Shown: piece after piece, positions 62,092-64,000 of the stretch
Layout: each line of letters opens with the position of its first letter
Numbering within the stretch: the first letter of the stretch is position 1
Source: Paenibacillus bouchesdurhonensis
GTDB lineage: Bacteria; Bacillota; Bacilli; Paenibacillales; Paenibacillaceae
DNA: 64,000 bases
Direction: 5' to 3'
NCBI RefSeq assembly: GCF_900155685.1
Contig: NZ_LT732548.1
Span: forward strand, 1,215,259-1,279,258
Position numbers and translations under genes: made by a program
The notes under the pieces: generated by a model
What the model saw: the letters and a program-made list of their open reading frames with translations, nothing else
What the model was told of the DNA's origin: nothing
Databases searched by the model: none

Positions 62092-63726
62092 CTATAGGCT
62101 CTCAAGCTTGCTGCGATACATTTTCGGAGACACGCCCTCCTGCTTCTTGAACACTTTGCTGAAATATTTGACGTCCCGAAACCCGACCATTTCCGCAATT
62201 TGCGAAATTTTCAAATGAGGGTTTTGCATGAGCTGCTTCGCCTTGTCGATCCGGTAAGTGGCTAAATAGTCGGAGAAATTAATGCCGAATTCCTGCTTAA
62301 ACTTACGAGAAATATATTCCCGGCTGACGAAAAAAGCGCTAGCAATATCAAGCAAGGACAGATCGTCCATATAGTTCTGCTCAACGTATTTGACGATATC
62401 ATTAATTGTCCGCTTGTCTTTAGCCTGCCGTTCGTTGATCACGCGAGCCAACTCGCTCATTAAACTATAAGACCAATCCCGCCAGGCGAACAGCGTAAAA
62501 GCATAACTGCCCGGGTGGGGAGGCTGATTCAGCCGGTCGCTTTGCTCCAATGCGGCTTCGGCATTCCCGGCGGCATCGCCCAATGTCTCCCGCAGGAGCT
62601 GGACGCGAAACTGCATGACCGCAGCTGTCCATTGCTGAAGCTGCTCCGGCGTAATGCCCCCGGTTCGGGCGAGCTCGCTAACCCATTTTTGCGAGGCTTC
62701 GGAAATTTGCCCGTCGCTTCCGCTAAGGACAGCCATCTTCCATTCCTCTCTAACCGAACTGAAGTTATACTGGCCATGTCTTTCCGCCGAATCGTCGCTT
62801 TCTGCTTCAAGTGAATGCACATAGGCGTCGCTCCGCAGCACGTTGCGCCTGGCCAGTGCCGTCTTCGCTTCGGCATATTGAGCCGGAAGGCTGTGCGGAA
62901 GCTGGCCTGCCAAGCCGATCCCGAAATGCATTCTGCGCTGAAATGTATGGAACAATCCTTCGTTAATGCGGAATATCAGTTCTTGAATGTTGCAGGATCG
63001 CTCCCAGGTCAGAATAATAATTTCCCAGGGAGCACCCCAATACTTGAAGGCGATGCCAGAACGATCTTTGGCGAGGAACTCATTGCAAACATTAATGATG
63101 GCAAAGTGCATTAATTCGCTGTCGTTGCCGAATCGCTTGATGAGCAGCGCATCGCTGGCGTCCAGCTGCAGCAGCGATAGCTGTGCGGCTTCGGCTTCCA
63201 TTGGGATGGCACCCTCATTGCGCAGGCGACGAACAGAAGCCTCGGCGGCGCTCTGATCGTCAATAAGGGAGGAGAGCAGCTTCTCCCCGTAAACCGGTTT
63301 GAATTCATTCAACTGGATGTTTTGCCGCTGTATGTCGATCCGATCCCGCTCCTCTTCGCGCCATTCCGTCACTGCTTTATGAACCGCGGCATTGATCGCC
63401 TCAGCTTCAATCGGCTTTAGGATATAATCGATTCCTCCATGGCGGACGGTGTTGCGGACGAATTCGAAATCGTTGTGACCGCTGACCACGATGAATTTAA
63501 CGGTATCGGCAAATTCGCCGATCCATTCCATTAGCTCCATGCCGTGTCCGGAGGCCATCATCATGTCCATAATGACAAGTTCTGGGCGGGACTTGCGTAT
63601 GAGCTCCATCGCTTCGTTGCCGCTTCCGGCCTCCAGAATTTCATGGATGCCGTGGGCATCCCAATCCACGAGAAGATGGACAGCCTTACGGACTCTGGCT
63701 TCATCATCTACAATAAGTGCTTTCAT
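62092..63726 (-). CDS. YesN-type response regulator with AraC DNA-binding domain
   Basis: 544 residues. Receiver domain at 1-120 with acidic pocket VDDEARVRK, phospho-acceptor Asp54 in LVIMDMMMASG and conserved Lys in YILKPIEAEA. A long middle region (130-430) of the kind found in YesN-type regulators follows. The C-terminal AraC domain (about 440-544) has two helix-turn-helix parts, including SREYISRKFKQEFGINFSDYL and ISQIAEMVGFRDVKYFSKVFKK. Such pairs usually control nearby carbohydrate transporters; none lies beside it here. It follows its kinase gene by six bases. Confidence 0.9.
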   Translation of the reverse strand: MKALIVDDEARVRKAVHLLVDWDAHGIHEILEAGSGNEAMELIRKSRPELVIMDMMMASGHGMELMEWIGEFADTVKFIVVSGHNDFEFVRNTVRHGGIDYILKPIEAEAINAAVHKAVTEWREEERDRIDIQRQNIQLNEFKPVYGEKLLSSLIDDQSAAEASVRRLRNEGAIPMEAEAAQLSLLQLDASDALLIKRFGNDSELMHFAIINVCNEFLAKDRSGIAFKYWGAPWEIIILTWERSCNIQELIFRINEGLFHTFQRRMHFGIGLAGQLPHSLPAQYAEAKTALARRNVLRSDAYVHSLEAESDDSAERHGQYNFSSVREEWKMAVLSGSDGQISEASQKWVSELARTGGITPEQLQQWTAAVMQFRVQLLRETLGDAAGNAEAALEQSDRLNQPPHPGSYAFTLFAWRDWSYSLMSELARVINERQAKDKRTINDIVKYVEQNYMDDLSLLDIASAFFVSREYISRKFKQEFGINFSDYLATYRIDKAKQLMQNPHLKISQIAEMVGFRDVKYFSKVFKKQEGVSPKMYRSKLESL

Positions 63727-63732
63727 CTCTAA

Positions 63733-64000
63733 TCACACTCCGCTTCTATCTTGATCAGGAATAATCAGGGTGATTTGTACGCCGACCGGATCAAGGTTGC
63801 TGATCGCCAGCGCGGCATTATCTCCATTGACAAGCTGCAGCCTAGCGAGAACATTGGCCAAGCCGATCGAAGTGCGGCTTGTCTCATCCCCGTCATTCAC
63901 TGGTTGATGGATTGTGGCGGGGGGTAAATCGCCTTGTTCTTCCTGCAGCTGTTTTTATCTGATTTCAGGGGTCTGTGCCCCCTTGTTCTGTACGACGATT
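63733..64000 (-). pseudogene. Sensor histidine kinase (YesM-like), 3' part, with in-frame stop codon
   Basis: On the minus strand the window end reads IVVQNKGAQTPEIR, then TAA (complement of 63955-63957), then in the same frame KQLQEEQGDL through TSRTSIGLANVLARLQL to a TGA (complement of 63733-63735). NKG is the N/G1-like ATP-lid start and GLANVLARLQL the G2 box of YesM-type kinases, so the stop cuts the ATP-binding domain. Either the kinase is inactive or this base is a sequence error. The 5' part lies beyond the window. Confidence 0.75.

Overview
The window looks like chromosomal DNA of a Paenibacillaceae bacterium, most likely Paenibacillus. The reasons are the low-to-mid GC Firmicute style with strong GGAGG ribosome binding sites, frequent TTG/GTG starts, a YesM/YesN-type two-component pair, copper-amine-oxidase-N 'stalk' proteins, SLH anchoring and CUT1 sugar transporters without a local ATPase. 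No rRNA, tRNA, CRISPR array or insertion sequence was seen. This assignment is an inference from gene style only.

Left flank (1-13889), ordinary metabolic genes. The end of a branched-chain amino acid (Liv) ABC transporter operon is followed by a structured intergenic repeat. Next come an ATC hydrolase and an overlapping N-carbamoyl amino acid hydrolase (a predicted thiazoline-to-cysteine pathway), and a convergent IclR regulator. A CUT1 ABC transporter operon follows, with an MBL-fold hydrolase, an inositol-phosphatase-like enzyme and a GntR/UTRA regulator. A palindrome just upstream of this operon is a good candidate operator. The region ends with a secreted protein whose C-terminus is a six-repeat, probably beta-propeller, domain.

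Centre (14060-57388), an island of about 43 kb for envelope and competition functions. (a) Two toxin loci (14060-17251 and 34675-38488) each encode a lipase with a C-terminal WXG100/LXG-like helical domain. This is the reverse order to usual LXG toxins and matches the TslA class of type VII effectors. Each has a small WXG-type partner and a divergent array of small membrane-anchored or lipoprotein paralogues that are probably immunity proteins; one is frameshifted and one survives only as a 3' remnant. (b) Between them lies a divergent Tad-like pilus/secretion operon (17609-29250): degenerate GGDEF membrane protein, three TadZ/CpaE-like proteins with altered P-loops, SAF protein, CpaF/TadA ATPase, a TadB-TadC-like fusion and four pilin-like proteins, but no visible prepilin peptidase. 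It runs into stalk-domain proteins and a 1052-residue exported protein. (c) A non-canonical type VII secretion operon (38703-51889) has an FHA-less EssC/EccC ATPase, three WXG100 proteins, a VWA protein, an EsaB-like protein, a membrane-anchored kinase-like protein (possible EssB analogue), an unassigned protein and a 1592-residue Rhs toxin followed by a candidate immunity gene. (d) A second cassette (52794-57388) has an SLH protein and a paralogue of the 1052-residue protein.

The most striking regulatory observation is an almost identical promoter element (an 18-bp box, then exactly 21 bp, then a -10 hexamer). It lies upstream of the Tad operon, the EssC operon and the SLH/large-protein cassette, which suggests that all three are one regulon; the box resembles two tandem Spo0A boxes.

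Right flank (57510-64000): a YwaF-like membrane protein, a Mug DNA glycosylase, a polar amino acid ABC transporter, an inverted copy of the left-flank intergenic repeat, a YesN-type response regulator, and the 3' end of its sensor kinase gene, which carries an in-frame stop codon.
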